62,427 bases of DNA from CAZBJJ01 sp964492245 (GTDB taxonomy: Bacteria; Spirochaetota; Spirochaetia; Treponematales; Breznakiellaceae), in the NCBI GenBank assembly GCA_964492245.1, contig CAZBJJ010000008.1:1-62427 (forward strand), written 5' to 3'. Every line of letters begins with the position of its first letter. Positions within the stretch are counted from its first letter, which is position 1. Positions 17,202 through 24,385 of this stretch are shown in pieces. Both the position numbers and the translations under genes were made by a program. The notes below the pieces were generated by a model. It saw only the letters and a list, made by a program, of their open reading frames with translations, ran no database searches and had not been told where the DNA came from.

Positions 17202-17568
17202 TCTCGCTTTCTTCCTCATGGCTGTCAGGGGGCTCAGGCCAGGTAGAGGGCTGCGGTGTCGGGGGGAGGGCGGCATCCAACTTAGAGATAAGCATATCGG
17301 TTATCTCGGCAATTTCGTGCGAGTGCGCATGTTGGGGGTTTTCGCCCTTTTCTTCAAAATCGTTTTGATATTTTAAAGAGGTATCGCAGAGGACAATTCC
17401 CGCAATAATAGCTAGTTTTAAGGGATCGCTTTGGCCGGTAGAGCTGCGCACCGAATCGACGGTGTCTTTATAGGTCTGTACAATTTTATCCAATTGGGAT
17501 TGGTCGGTGTCTGCAGCAATTAAAAAGGATGTCCCAAGCATATCTATGCGATAGCTAGTTTTTTGCAT
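17185..17568 (-). CDS. zapA: ZapA-like cell division protein
   Basis: 127 residues. The N-terminal half (YRIDMLGTSFLIAADTDQ and a helix with LKLAIIAGIVLCD) fits ZapA, a small protein that bundles FtsZ filaments at the division site. The C-terminal 40 residues are acidic and Pro/Glu-rich and are probably disordered. The ATG at 17568 lies 5 nt after AGGGG. It sits directly downstream of a ZapB-like coiled-coil gene. Confidence 0.75.
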   Translation of the reverse strand: MQKTSYRIDMLGTSFLIAADTDQSQLDKIVQTYKDTVDSVRSSTGQSDPLKLAIIAGIVLCDTSLKYQNDFEEKGENPQHAHSHEIAEITDMLISKLDAALPPTPQPSTWPEPPDSHEEESENENLD

Positions 17569-17582
17569 GCCCACCCCTAATA

Positions 17583-18059
17583 TTAAAAAATATCCAGCTC
17601 TGGATCTTGATCCTCTGCAGCTGTGTCCTTGTCGGTGTTGACAGAATTTTCCTCGAGCGTATTCTCTTCCGGCATTGGCTCAGCCGCTGCCTCTTCGTCT
17701 AAATTCTGAATAACTTCCGTTTCGCTCTGAGCTGGAGGCTGTTCAAGGGCCTGTTCCTCGGGTTTTGCCAGTGTTACTGGTTCGACCCTTGGTTCTGGTA
17801 CCTGGGAAATACTGTCTATGCCCTTTTGAATGGCAGATTCAAATTTATTGAGTCTATCGAGGGCAGCGAGAATGCTGTCCTCGATTTTGTTTTGATCTTC
17901 ACGGAAGGTCTTGACAAGAACCTCAAGCTCATCGTTTTTAGCCCGGTACTCTTGAACTTTCATTTTAAGAGCCTTGTTTTCCTGAACAATGGCCTGAATG
18001 TATTCGAGAGTTTGGCTGATTTTTTCTTCTAAAAGTTTGATGTGCTCAAGGTTTGTCAT
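17583..18059 (-). CDS. ZapB-like coiled-coil protein
   Basis: 158 residues. Residues 1-85 are one long predicted coiled coil (LLEEKISQTLEYIQAIVQEN and onward, few helix breakers), and the rest is a Pro/Glu/Ala-rich acidic tail. This resembles the short ZapB coiled coil with an added tail. The start codon is 2 nt beyond the rplT stop and zapA follows by 14 nt, so a division role is inferred from its partner. Confidence 0.65.
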   Translation of the reverse strand: MTNLEHIKLLEEKISQTLEYIQAIVQENKALKMKVQEYRAKNDELEVLVKTFREDQNKIEDSILAALDRLNKFESAIQKGIDSISQVPEPRVEPVTLAKPEEQALEQPPAQSETEVIQNLDEEAAAEPMPEENTLEENSVNTDKDTAAEDQDPELDIF

Positions 18060-18061
18060 GA

Positions 18062-18421
18062 TTATGCTCCGAGTGCTGTTTTTGCCTGCGCAACTAGACT
18101 GTTAAATGCAGTCCTATCTTCGCTTGCCATCCAAGCCAAAGACTTTCTGTCTACATTGATATTTGCTTTAAGCAGACCATTGATAAATCTGGAATAGCTT
18201 AGGCCCTCTTCGCGGCAGGCTGCGTTAATACGGGCAATCCACAATTTACGGAAATTCCCTTTGCGGTCCTTTCTATCCTGATAGGCATAAAACAGACCCT
18301 TAGTAACAGCATCTTTGGCAACCTTAAAGTTGGAGTGCCGACGACCCCAATAGCCTTTGGCAAGTTTTAAAATTTTCTTGCGGCGGTTCTTTCTAATAGA
18401 CCCACTTGTAGCTCTTGACAT
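18062..18421 (-). CDS. rplT: 50S ribosomal protein L20
   Basis: 119 residues, standard length, with KGYWGRRHSNFKVAKDAV, YQDRKDRKGNFRKLWIARIN and SYSRFINGLLKANI. L20 is essential for early 50S assembly and in many bacteria represses its own operon at the mRNA level. It lies 12 nt after rpmI. Confidence 0.97.
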   Translation of the reverse strand: MSRATSGSIRKNRRKKILKLAKGYWGRRHSNFKVAKDAVTKGLFYAYQDRKDRKGNFRKLWIARINAACREEGLSYSRFINGLLKANINVDRKSLAWMASEDRTAFNSLVAQAKTALGA

Positions 18422-18433
18422 CTTTAATACTCC

Positions 18434-18634
18434 TTAACCGTAAGGCAACATTTTCTTTCGGACAACCACACTGTCTACATCTGCCAAAATACCAGTTTTT
18501 CGCAGAGAGCGTTTGCGCTTGCTCGATTTCTTAGTGAGAATGTGGCGGAGGTTTTGTTTTTTATACTTGACCTTGCCAGTTCCTGTAAATGAAAAACGCT
18601 TTGCTGCGCTCTTCTTTGTCTTCATCTTGGGCAT
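18434..18634 (-). CDS. rpmI: 50S ribosomal protein L35
   Basis: 66 residues: MPKMKTKKSAAKRFSFTGTG, then NLRHILTKKSSKRKRSLR, the typical L35 pattern. AGAGG precedes the ATG. It is separated from infC by a 186-nt leader-like region. Confidence 0.97.
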   Translation of the reverse strand: MPKMKTKKSAAKRFSFTGTGKVKYKKQNLRHILTKKSSKRKRSLRKTGILADVDSVVVRKKMLPYG

Positions 18635-18820
18635 GATAATCCTCTTGATGTCGTGCCAGGACGGGAATCGATACCGCCTTTGACACTGTAAATTAATATA
18701 CGAATTCCCTATTGGAATACGGTAGCAGTGATGATGGGCATCCGGAAAAACTGAAGTTTTTCGGGATCCCTTTATATAGCCATATACCGAATATTACCTC
18801 GTAAAGAGGTGGTTAATGAG
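18635..18820 (-). promoter_or_regulatory. infC-rpmI intergenic region with hairpins
   Basis: Read leftward, the infC stop is followed by ACCTC-TTTAC-GAGGT (a 5-bp hairpin) and later by CCGAAAAACT and AGTTTTTCCGG, which can form a stable stem near 18742-18764. In other bacteria this region carries L20-dependent or attenuation control, so a regulatory role is plausible here. No open frame of note is present. Confidence 0.5.
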
Positions 18821-19339
18821 CTATTTCTTTGCCCGGGGGCTGAGTATCATCGACATAAAGCGGCCCTCCATCATGGGCTGTTTGTCCATGACAAAATCGT
18901 CGCCTAGGCGTTTGATAACATCGTTTAATACCACCAGACCTAATTCGGTATGGGCTAGCTCGCGGCCTCGAAAACGCACGGTAACTTTTACCTTGTTTCC
19001 ATCGGCTAAAAAATCGCGTATATGCTTGGATTTAAAATCGAGATCGTGATCGTCGATTTTAGGCTGCATGCGAATTTCTTTTAGCTTTAGCAATTTTTGT
19101 TTTCGCTTCGAGTCCCGAATTTTTTTTTCATTCTCAAATTTGAACTTGCCATAATCGAGAATTTTGCAAACCGGCGGAACCGCTTGCGGTGCAATTTCTA
19201 CTAAGTCTAAACCAACCTCTCTGGCCATATTCAGGGCCTCTATAGTAGGAACAATGCCCTTTTGACCACCCGATTCGTCTATAAGCCGAACCTCTCTAAC
19301 GCGAATCTGTTCATTGATCCGCAAATCTTTTTCCGCCAA
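18821..19339 (-). CDS. infC: Translation initiation factor IF-3
   Basis: 172 residues with LRINEQIRVREVRLIDESGG (N domain), GLDLVEIAPQAVPPVCKI at the N domain to linker and RGREL with MEGRFMSMIL in the C domain. IF-3 blocks 50S joining and checks the start codon. It starts with TTG, 4 nt after GAGGAGG. Because IF-3 discriminates against non-standard starts, a rare start codon on infC is the known basis of self-repression (AUU in E. coli), and the TTG may play that part. Confidence 0.97.
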   Translation of the reverse strand: MAEKDLRINEQIRVREVRLIDESGGQKGIVPTIEALNMAREVGLDLVEIAPQAVPPVCKILDYGKFKFENEKKIRDSKRKQKLLKLKEIRMQPKIDDHDLDFKSKHIRDFLADGNKVKVTVRFRGRELAHTELGLVVLNDVIKRLGDDFVMDKQPMMEGRFMSMILSPRAKK

Positions 19340-19390
19340 CTGACCTCCTCAATTATTCCATCGAAATAGTCCCAATGAAACTTAGCTTTT

Positions 19391-19420
19391 ATTATACCAA
19401 AAGGCTCCAGTCTCTGTCCA
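19391..19420 (-). promoter_or_regulatory. infC operon promoter with extended -10
   Basis: On the minus strand: TGGACA (19420-19415), an 18-nt spacer and TGGTATAAT, that is an extended -10 (TGn) joined to a perfect TATAAT (19396-19391). It lies about 50 nt before the infC start. Confidence 0.75.
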
Positions 19421-19490
19421 GTGAATTTAAAATAAAGTTAACGATGTTTAGATTCTTGAAACAGATGTAAGAAAGTGCTATTGTTTGCCA

Positions 19491-20105
19491 ATGTTTGCCT
19501 TTAGTCTTTTAGCTGTTCCGGCTTTTTTGCTTTTAAAACGCTCCTTTCCCTCCCAAGGGCAAGATAACGCCGGCTTTCTTTTTGCCTTAATTCCCAGCTT
19601 GCTGTATTGCCTGTTGCTTTTGCTTTTTGGCGACATTTTCGATAGATCCCGCCCCGGAGTAATAGCCCTATTGCACATTGTGCTAGATCGCGGCCTATTT
19701 CCGGTCTTGCTTCCCTGCCTGCTTTGGCTGTCGATACGACATTTTTCGCCCAAAAGTATTGCCATAGATTTAACAAAGTTCTGTCTTGTTTTTTTAGTCT
19801 TGCCGGGTATCTATCGAAGCTTTTCGGGGGCAGACAGCGGCTGGCCCTTGGATTTTGTTTTAATTCCGGCCCTGACAATTGGCCTTGTTTTTTGCCTGGA
19901 CTACTGTTTTGCCATGGGAAGGACAAAAAAAGGCTGGATAGGCAAACTGTTTTACACCCTTTTTGGCCTGTCTTTTTTCTTAGCGGGCCTTGTTCTAGGC
20001 TTTGCCTGGTATAATCGTCTGTTCTTTGCCAGTCTTTTTTTTATGCCAATTCTAGCGGGCGCCCTTTGGAGCCTTTATGTGCAGTTTCGGGGAATGATGT
20101 ACTAA
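19491..20105 (+). CDS. Hypothetical polytopic membrane protein
   Basis: About 204 residues, almost all hydrophobic, with roughly six predicted membrane segments (for example FAFSLLAVPAFLLL, IPSLLYCLLLLLF, VLIPALTIGLVFCLDY, FFMPILAGALWSLYV). No family is recognised. ATG at 19491; a TTG 6 nt upstream is also in frame. Its last 54 nt overlap the 3' end of the convergent lacI-type gene. Confidence 0.7.
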   Translation: MFAFSLLAVPAFLLLKRSFPSQGQDNAGFLFALIPSLLYCLLLLLFGDIFDRSRPGVIALLHIVLDRGLFPVLLPCLLWLSIRHFSPKSIAIDLTKFCLVFLVLPGIYRSFSGADSGWPLDFVLIPALTIGLVFCLDYCFAMGRTKKGWIGKLFYTLFGLSFFLAGLVLGFAWYNRLFFASLFFMPILAGALWSLYVQFRGMMY

Positions 20106-21080
20106 TTCCACATCCAGAAAATGAGATATATTTGGAATTTCTTTTCCTGCAATTTGATCCAGTAAAATAGCGGCCGATTTTTGGCCCAATTGTTCCAGGG
20201 CTTGGCGCACACTCCAGACTTCGATACCCAAATAATGAAAAAACCTATAGCTGTCGAAGGAGGCAAAGCCAAATGTCTGTAAATTATAGCCCATCGAGCC
20301 CAGTACATCGACACTGTCCAATAAAAAATCGCCCCCCGAGGTTACGAAAATAGCATCTACATTGGGGTGTTTGTGGATGAGTCTTTCTAAGGCCAGGCGT
20401 ACCTCGGCGTGGGAGTAGACCGAATTTGATATAGCCTGCCATGTAATGCCATTGTTTTTTAATGCCTGCCTATAGCCCTCGATGCGTTCAAGGCTATAGT
20501 GGTAGGTCTTGGGACCACCGAGACAGGCTATTTTTCTGTATCCAGATGAAATAAGCTTTTCCACGACCGCCCTGCTGCCACCCACATTGTCGCTATCTAC
20601 CGAATAATGTTCAATTTTTGGGTTTCTACCAATGAGCACAAAGGGTATTTCTTCGCTTTTAAGCAGTTTTGCCAGAGAGGCATCCATGCGCTCTGCTCCA
20701 ATTATAAGCCCATCGACATTGCGCCGCCGTATAACGCTTTCTACGGTGCTCCGTACATCGTTTTCTTCGTTCGGAATAAGTATGTTCAGGCTATATTTGT
20801 GGAGCTTTGCATAGGCTGCAATAGAAGTTATTATTTCGGCCCAAAAGGTACCCGACAGCGAGCCCCCATATTCCAGGGGAATTAAAAGCCCAATGGTTCC
20901 TGTCCTGCGCGATGCAAGTGCTTGGGCCGAGGCATTTGGCTCGTAGCGTAATTCCTCGACGAGGGCCAAAATTTCGCTGCGCTTGGCGTCGCTCACCCCT
21001 GGATGCCCATTTAAGGCCTTGGAGACGGTGCTTTTTGCCACCCCGGCAAGCCGGGCAATTTCGGAAATAGTCGGTTTCAT
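20052..21080 (-). CDS. LacI-family transcriptional regulator
   Basis: 342 residues. The DNA-binding helix-turn-helix reads ISEIARLAGVAKSTVSKALN, followed by a hinge (NASAQALASRRTGTIGLL) and a periplasmic-binding-protein-like sugar sensor. It probably represses or activates a sugar uptake operon when its ligand is absent or present. It lies 15 nt after an ABC permease gene in the same direction, so that transporter is its likely target. Since the transporter is damaged, the regulator may now be an orphan. Confidence 0.93.
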   Translation of the reverse strand: MKPTISEIARLAGVAKSTVSKALNGHPGVSDAKRSEILALVEELRYEPNASAQALASRRTGTIGLLIPLEYGGSLSGTFWAEIITSIAAYAKLHKYSLNILIPNEENDVRSTVESVIRRRNVDGLIIGAERMDASLAKLLKSEEIPFVLIGRNPKIEHYSVDSDNVGGSRAVVEKLISSGYRKIACLGGPKTYHYSLERIEGYRQALKNNGITWQAISNSVYSHAEVRLALERLIHKHPNVDAIFVTSGGDFLLDSVDVLGSMGYNLQTFGFASFDSYRFFHYLGIEVWSVRQALEQLGQKSAAILLDQIAGKEIPNISHFLDVELVHHSPKLHIKAPKGAR

Positions 21081-21095
21081 CGTAGTCCTTTTATA

Positions 21096-21947
21096 TTAGC
21101 TTTTAACGGCACCTAGGGTAAGCCCCGCATAAATGTGTTTTTGCGACAAAACGAATATTATCAGGGCGGGAATAAGAGTTATTATAAGACCAGCACATAT
21201 AAGATTATACTGACTGCCTAAGGGCCCCGAAAATTTAAATAAAGAGGTGGCAACTGTTACCAAGCGATCTTTAGACTGTAGGTAGAGATTTGCCATATAA
21301 TATTCGTTATAGGTGCCAACGCCTTTAAGAATTATTACCGTTATTATTGCCGGCTGTAAAAGTGGAAAAAGTATTTTAAAGAAAATGGTAAAATAAGAGG
21401 CCCCATCGATAAGGGCCGACTCATCAAGGGAGATAGGAATGTTTTCAAAAAATTGAATAAAAATATAGATAGAAATAATATCTGTTCCCATCATTAAAAA
21501 AATATATCCATACAGTTTGTCGATAAGGTGAAGTCGATACATGATACTGTATACGGTTACCTGCATGGCTATGCCAGGAATTAAAGAGGCAAATAAGAAC
21601 AAATTGCGAATGAGGGCGTTCCCCTTGAATTTAAAACGGGAAAGTACATAGGCAATCATGGTTCCCAGCAAGATAGAGCCAATGAGGACAGCGACTAAAA
21701 TGATAAGAGTATTTAAAAATGCCTTGCTCATATTGGCCCGAGAAAACGCATCCAAAAAATTGGCTATATGTAACCAGCTCTGGGGAAGTACCATGACATT
21801 GGTGTTACGGTACTCTTGGGCCGTTTTAAAAGCTGTGGTAAAACAGACAACAATGGGAACAAGGGCAAGAAATGCCCCAATAAGGAGAGAGAGGTATTTT
21901 AAAATATTAAAGAGGGCCTGGGATATTTTATAGGGTTTAATATTCAC
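21096..21947 (-). CDS. ABC sugar transporter permease (MalG type)
   Basis: 283 residues with six predicted membrane helices. The EAA loop that docks on the ATPase is present as ESALIDGASYFTIFFKILFP. This is the second permease of a CUT1-type sugar importer. GTG start overlapping the stop of the truncated partner permease (GTGA). No solute-binding protein or ATPase gene is nearby; CUT1 systems often share a distant ATPase, but loss of the binding protein and partner would leave this one without function. Confidence 0.9.
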   Translation of the reverse strand: MNIKPYKISQALFNILKYLSLLIGAFLALVPIVVCFTTAFKTAQEYRNTNVMVLPQSWLHIANFLDAFSRANMSKAFLNTLIILVAVLIGSILLGTMIAYVLSRFKFKGNALIRNLFLFASLIPGIAMQVTVYSIMYRLHLIDKLYGYIFLMMGTDIISIYIFIQFFENIPISLDESALIDGASYFTIFFKILFPLLQPAIITVIILKGVGTYNEYYMANLYLQSKDRLVTVATSLFKFSGPLGSQYNLICAGLIITLIPALIIFVLSQKHIYAGLTLGAVKS

Positions 21948-22330
21948 TGTTGTCGCGCTCCAAATTTTGTAGTCTTAGTCGTGAACACATGAGACATCTT
22001 AAAGGTTATTCGATTCTCTTTTCGGCGAATGTTTAAATCTTTTTCATTTAAACGGCTGCCCACTTTTTTTTGGATTAAAGTGATAAGGATTATAAGCATA
22101 AAAAGGACTATGGCCATGGCCGATGCCAGACCGACTTTTTGATACTCATGGGCAATTTTATGCATAGTTAAAAAATAGGTGGCGGTGCCAAATCGTCCAC
22201 CGGTAATGACGTAGGGTGGCTCGAATGCGCTAAGAGATCCAGAAATTGAAAGTATCAAATTTAAAACGACAATGGTGCGTATGCTCGGTAAAATAATATA
22301 TTTAAAAGGTAAGCGAATTAAATACCGTTT
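21944..22330 (-). pseudogene. C-terminal remnant of a MalF-type sugar ABC permease
   Basis: The frame is open only from 22330 (after a TAA at 22333-22331) and encodes about 128 residues that match the last third of a MalF/UgpA permease: the end of the EAA loop (FKYIILPSIRTIVVLNLIL), YVITGGRFGTATYFLTMH and a last membrane helix. The N-terminal ~200 residues, including the start of the EAA motif, are absent, and the sequence up to the next gene (22331-22392) does not supply them. The only start candidates are internal (TTG at 22258). This is best explained by a deletion that also removed any upstream binding-protein gene. Confidence 0.8.
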
Positions 22331-22392
22331 TTAAAAATTTATCTGACTTTGACAGGGTAATTTACAAAATGCCAGGTGCAAGCTTCGGGGTA

Positions 22393-23817
22393 CTAGGTAT
22401 TTTTTAGACGATTTATGCGGGATTCATCGAGTTTAATGTGTAAATTTTTCTCCTGTGTGGGAATAACCAGGCCCAAAGTGCCGGTTTTGGCGCGACGGAG
22501 ATATTTTACCTGGGTATAAAAAAGATCGGCCTGCCCATTGTTGCGGGCCTTGGAATAAAAGAGGGCAAGGTTACCGGCGTCGAGCAGGACTTCTAGAGGA
22601 ACAGTCTTGCCCGCCTTGGATTTAATAAAGACATAGGAGCCCGAGTATTCGCGCACATGGAGCCAGAGGTCGTTGCCCCGCACATGGCGGCGCAAAAGCT
22701 CGTCATTTTCTCTATTGTTGCGCCCAAGATAGATGCTCCAGGCCCCCGATTCAAAGCTAAGGCCGGGGCGCGCTCTTTTGGCCCGCGAGGCTCGCTCTGG
22801 TCGCATAGAGCTATTAGTTTGCCTTCCCTGCTTAAGGGCCTTTTGAAGGACGAGGGGGTTGTCGATGCTCAGTAGTTCGGCTTCCTGGCTGTTTAGCTCC
22901 TGCAGCTCTGCCTCGCTGTTCGCGATGTCGGCTTCTAGGTCGAGTATTGCCCTTTTTTCCTTGCGGTAGCGTTCGTAGCGCAAATTGGCGTTTTCGACAA
23001 GGGTCTTAGTGCCATCAATTTGAAGACGAATACGCCCGCCCGAACGATAGTCGTCCATTTCTACCCAATTGCCCAGAATTTCTGCATTATCCAAGCCACT
23101 TAATATGAGGTCTGCCTCGGTCTTTATTGTTTCGCACTGCTGAAAGGCATTGTGTTTGTGTTTTAAATTGTCAATGGCCGCTAAAAGGCGCACCCGTCGG
23201 GCAGCCCAGGTTTTTTGTACCTCTTCGCGCAGGGCATCGATACCCACTTCCTGGGCAAGCTTGGCGTAATAATTGTCTATACGCTCATTAAAACTGCCTT
23301 CGCCCGGTAGCTCTCGAATGGCAAATTCTCGTTTAGACTTGGCCGGAAGGCCAATGCTTTCTTCGGGGCGATAGCTGCCGCCGGATATTTCGCCCCTTCG
23401 GGGGCTGCGTCGCAGGGCATCGAGAATGAGCCCTTCGGTATCGGTTAAGATGATATTTGCCGCATTCGACCAGAGCCGTGCATAGAGGTAATAGCGGAAA
23501 TCGCCACGAGAGATGGTAAAGCGCACAATTCTGTCGCTACCGAGCTGCTGCACCTCCTGTATCATTCCGCCCTTTATTCGGGAACGCAAAAATTCGCAAA
23601 AGCGCAGGGGCTTTTCGCTTTTGGGAATGGCCCGTTTTGTGCGGTGCAGGCGCACAGCCGAGGCGGTAAGGCATATAAGCAGCTCGGTGGCCCCCCCCTT
23701 GCCGTATAGGCAAAGGCAGAGAACGTCCCAAGAGCTCTGAATAATTTTTTGGATAAAACAGCCTTCTATATTGAGTTCTTCTACAATTAGGTCGATTTCC
23801 CGATGATTTAAGGACAT
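22393..23817 (-). CDS. NFACT/RqcH family protein (FbpA-like)
   Basis: 474 residues. The N-terminal NFACT-N part contains SDRIVRFTI, with the Asp-Arg pair that RqcH uses for tRNA/alanine-tail function; the middle is coiled coil (YRKEKRAILDLEADIANSE); the C-terminal NFACT-R part has GNDLWLHVREYSGSYVFI and LVIPTQEKNLHIKL. RqcH rescues stalled 50S subunits by adding alanine tails. It is shorter than the ~570 residues of Bacillus RqcH. Older names call the family fibronectin-binding. Confidence 0.88.
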   Translation of the reverse strand: MSLNHREIDLIVEELNIEGCFIQKIIQSSWDVLCLCLYGKGGATELLICLTASAVRLHRTKRAIPKSEKPLRFCEFLRSRIKGGMIQEVQQLGSDRIVRFTISRGDFRYYLYARLWSNAANIILTDTEGLILDALRRSPRRGEISGGSYRPEESIGLPAKSKREFAIRELPGEGSFNERIDNYYAKLAQEVGIDALREEVQKTWAARRVRLLAAIDNLKHKHNAFQQCETIKTEADLILSGLDNAEILGNWVEMDDYRSGGRIRLQIDGTKTLVENANLRYERYRKEKRAILDLEADIANSEAELQELNSQEAELLSIDNPLVLQKALKQGRQTNSSMRPERASRAKRARPGLSFESGAWSIYLGRNNRENDELLRRHVRGNDLWLHVREYSGSYVFIKSKAGKTVPLEVLLDAGNLALFYSKARNNGQADLFYTQVKYLRRAKTGTLGLVIPTQEKNLHIKLDESRINRLKNT

Positions 23818-23875
23818 ATCTTCTCCCGTACACTATGATATACTAACTTTCTTTTGCCGTTAATAAGGGGTAGCT

Positions 23876-24385
23876 ATGATAAAGAAAAAACTTTGCCTAT
23901 TGGGCACTCTGGGAGTGGGAAAGACAAGTTTAATTAAAAAATATGTGCAAAATATTTTTTCTCAGGACTACCTGGTAACCGTGGGGGTGAAGGTGGATAA
24001 GAAGCTGGTAAAAATTGCATCGGGCCAGGAAATTTCGCTGATTATTTGGGATATGGAGGGACAGGACGATTTTACCGGCTTTGCCGATAGCTATTTGCGC
24101 GGGCTTTCTGGCTATTTTGTGGTGGCCGATGGCACCCGCCGCGACAGTTTTGCATCTGCAATGGATATAGGAAAGAGTATGTGCGATATGTTTCCCGAGG
24201 CTCGATCGAGTTTGCTTTTAAACAAGGTGGATTTAATTGATGAGTGGAAAATAGAAGATTCTCATTTTAGGGATTGCGATTATTTTCAGGGGCATTGCTA
24301 CAAGACCAGCGCAAAGACTGGCGTATTGGTGGACGAGGCCTTTGTAGATATTGCTACAAGGATGGTAGAAAGCGACAATGACTAA
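23876..24385 (+). CDS. Ras-like small GTPase
   Basis: 169 residues with all five G motifs of the Ras superfamily, mostly at the same residue numbers as human Ras: P-loop GTLGVGKTS (K16, T17), switch I YLVTVGV (T35), WDMEGQDDF (D59, Q63), NKVD (116-119) and TSAKTG (S145-K147). It keeps the catalytic Gln, unlike MglA, and looks Rab/Roc-like. There is no lipid-modified C-terminus. AAGGGG precedes the ATG. Its end overlaps the start of the next gene by 8 nt, so the two are made together; that partner is a likely effector or regulator. Confidence 0.9.
   Translation: MIKKKLCLLGTLGVGKTSLIKKYVQNIFSQDYLVTVGVKVDKKLVKIASGQEISLIIWDMEGQDDFTGFADSYLRGLSGYFVVADGTRRDSFASAMDIGKSMCDMFPEARSSLLLNKVDLIDEWKIEDSHFRDCDYFQGHCYKTSAKTGVLVDEAFVDIATRMVESDND

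Noticed and set aside
18742..18764. Hairpin after infC as a rho-independent terminator
   Set aside because: The T residues are in the stem and no T-run follows; rpmI and rplT downstream need read-through, so a control element is likelier.
23876..24385. Assigning the small GTPase as MglA
   Set aside because: MglA has a different Walker B region (TxxG pattern); here DxxGQ is as in Ras/Rab, so MglA is not supported.
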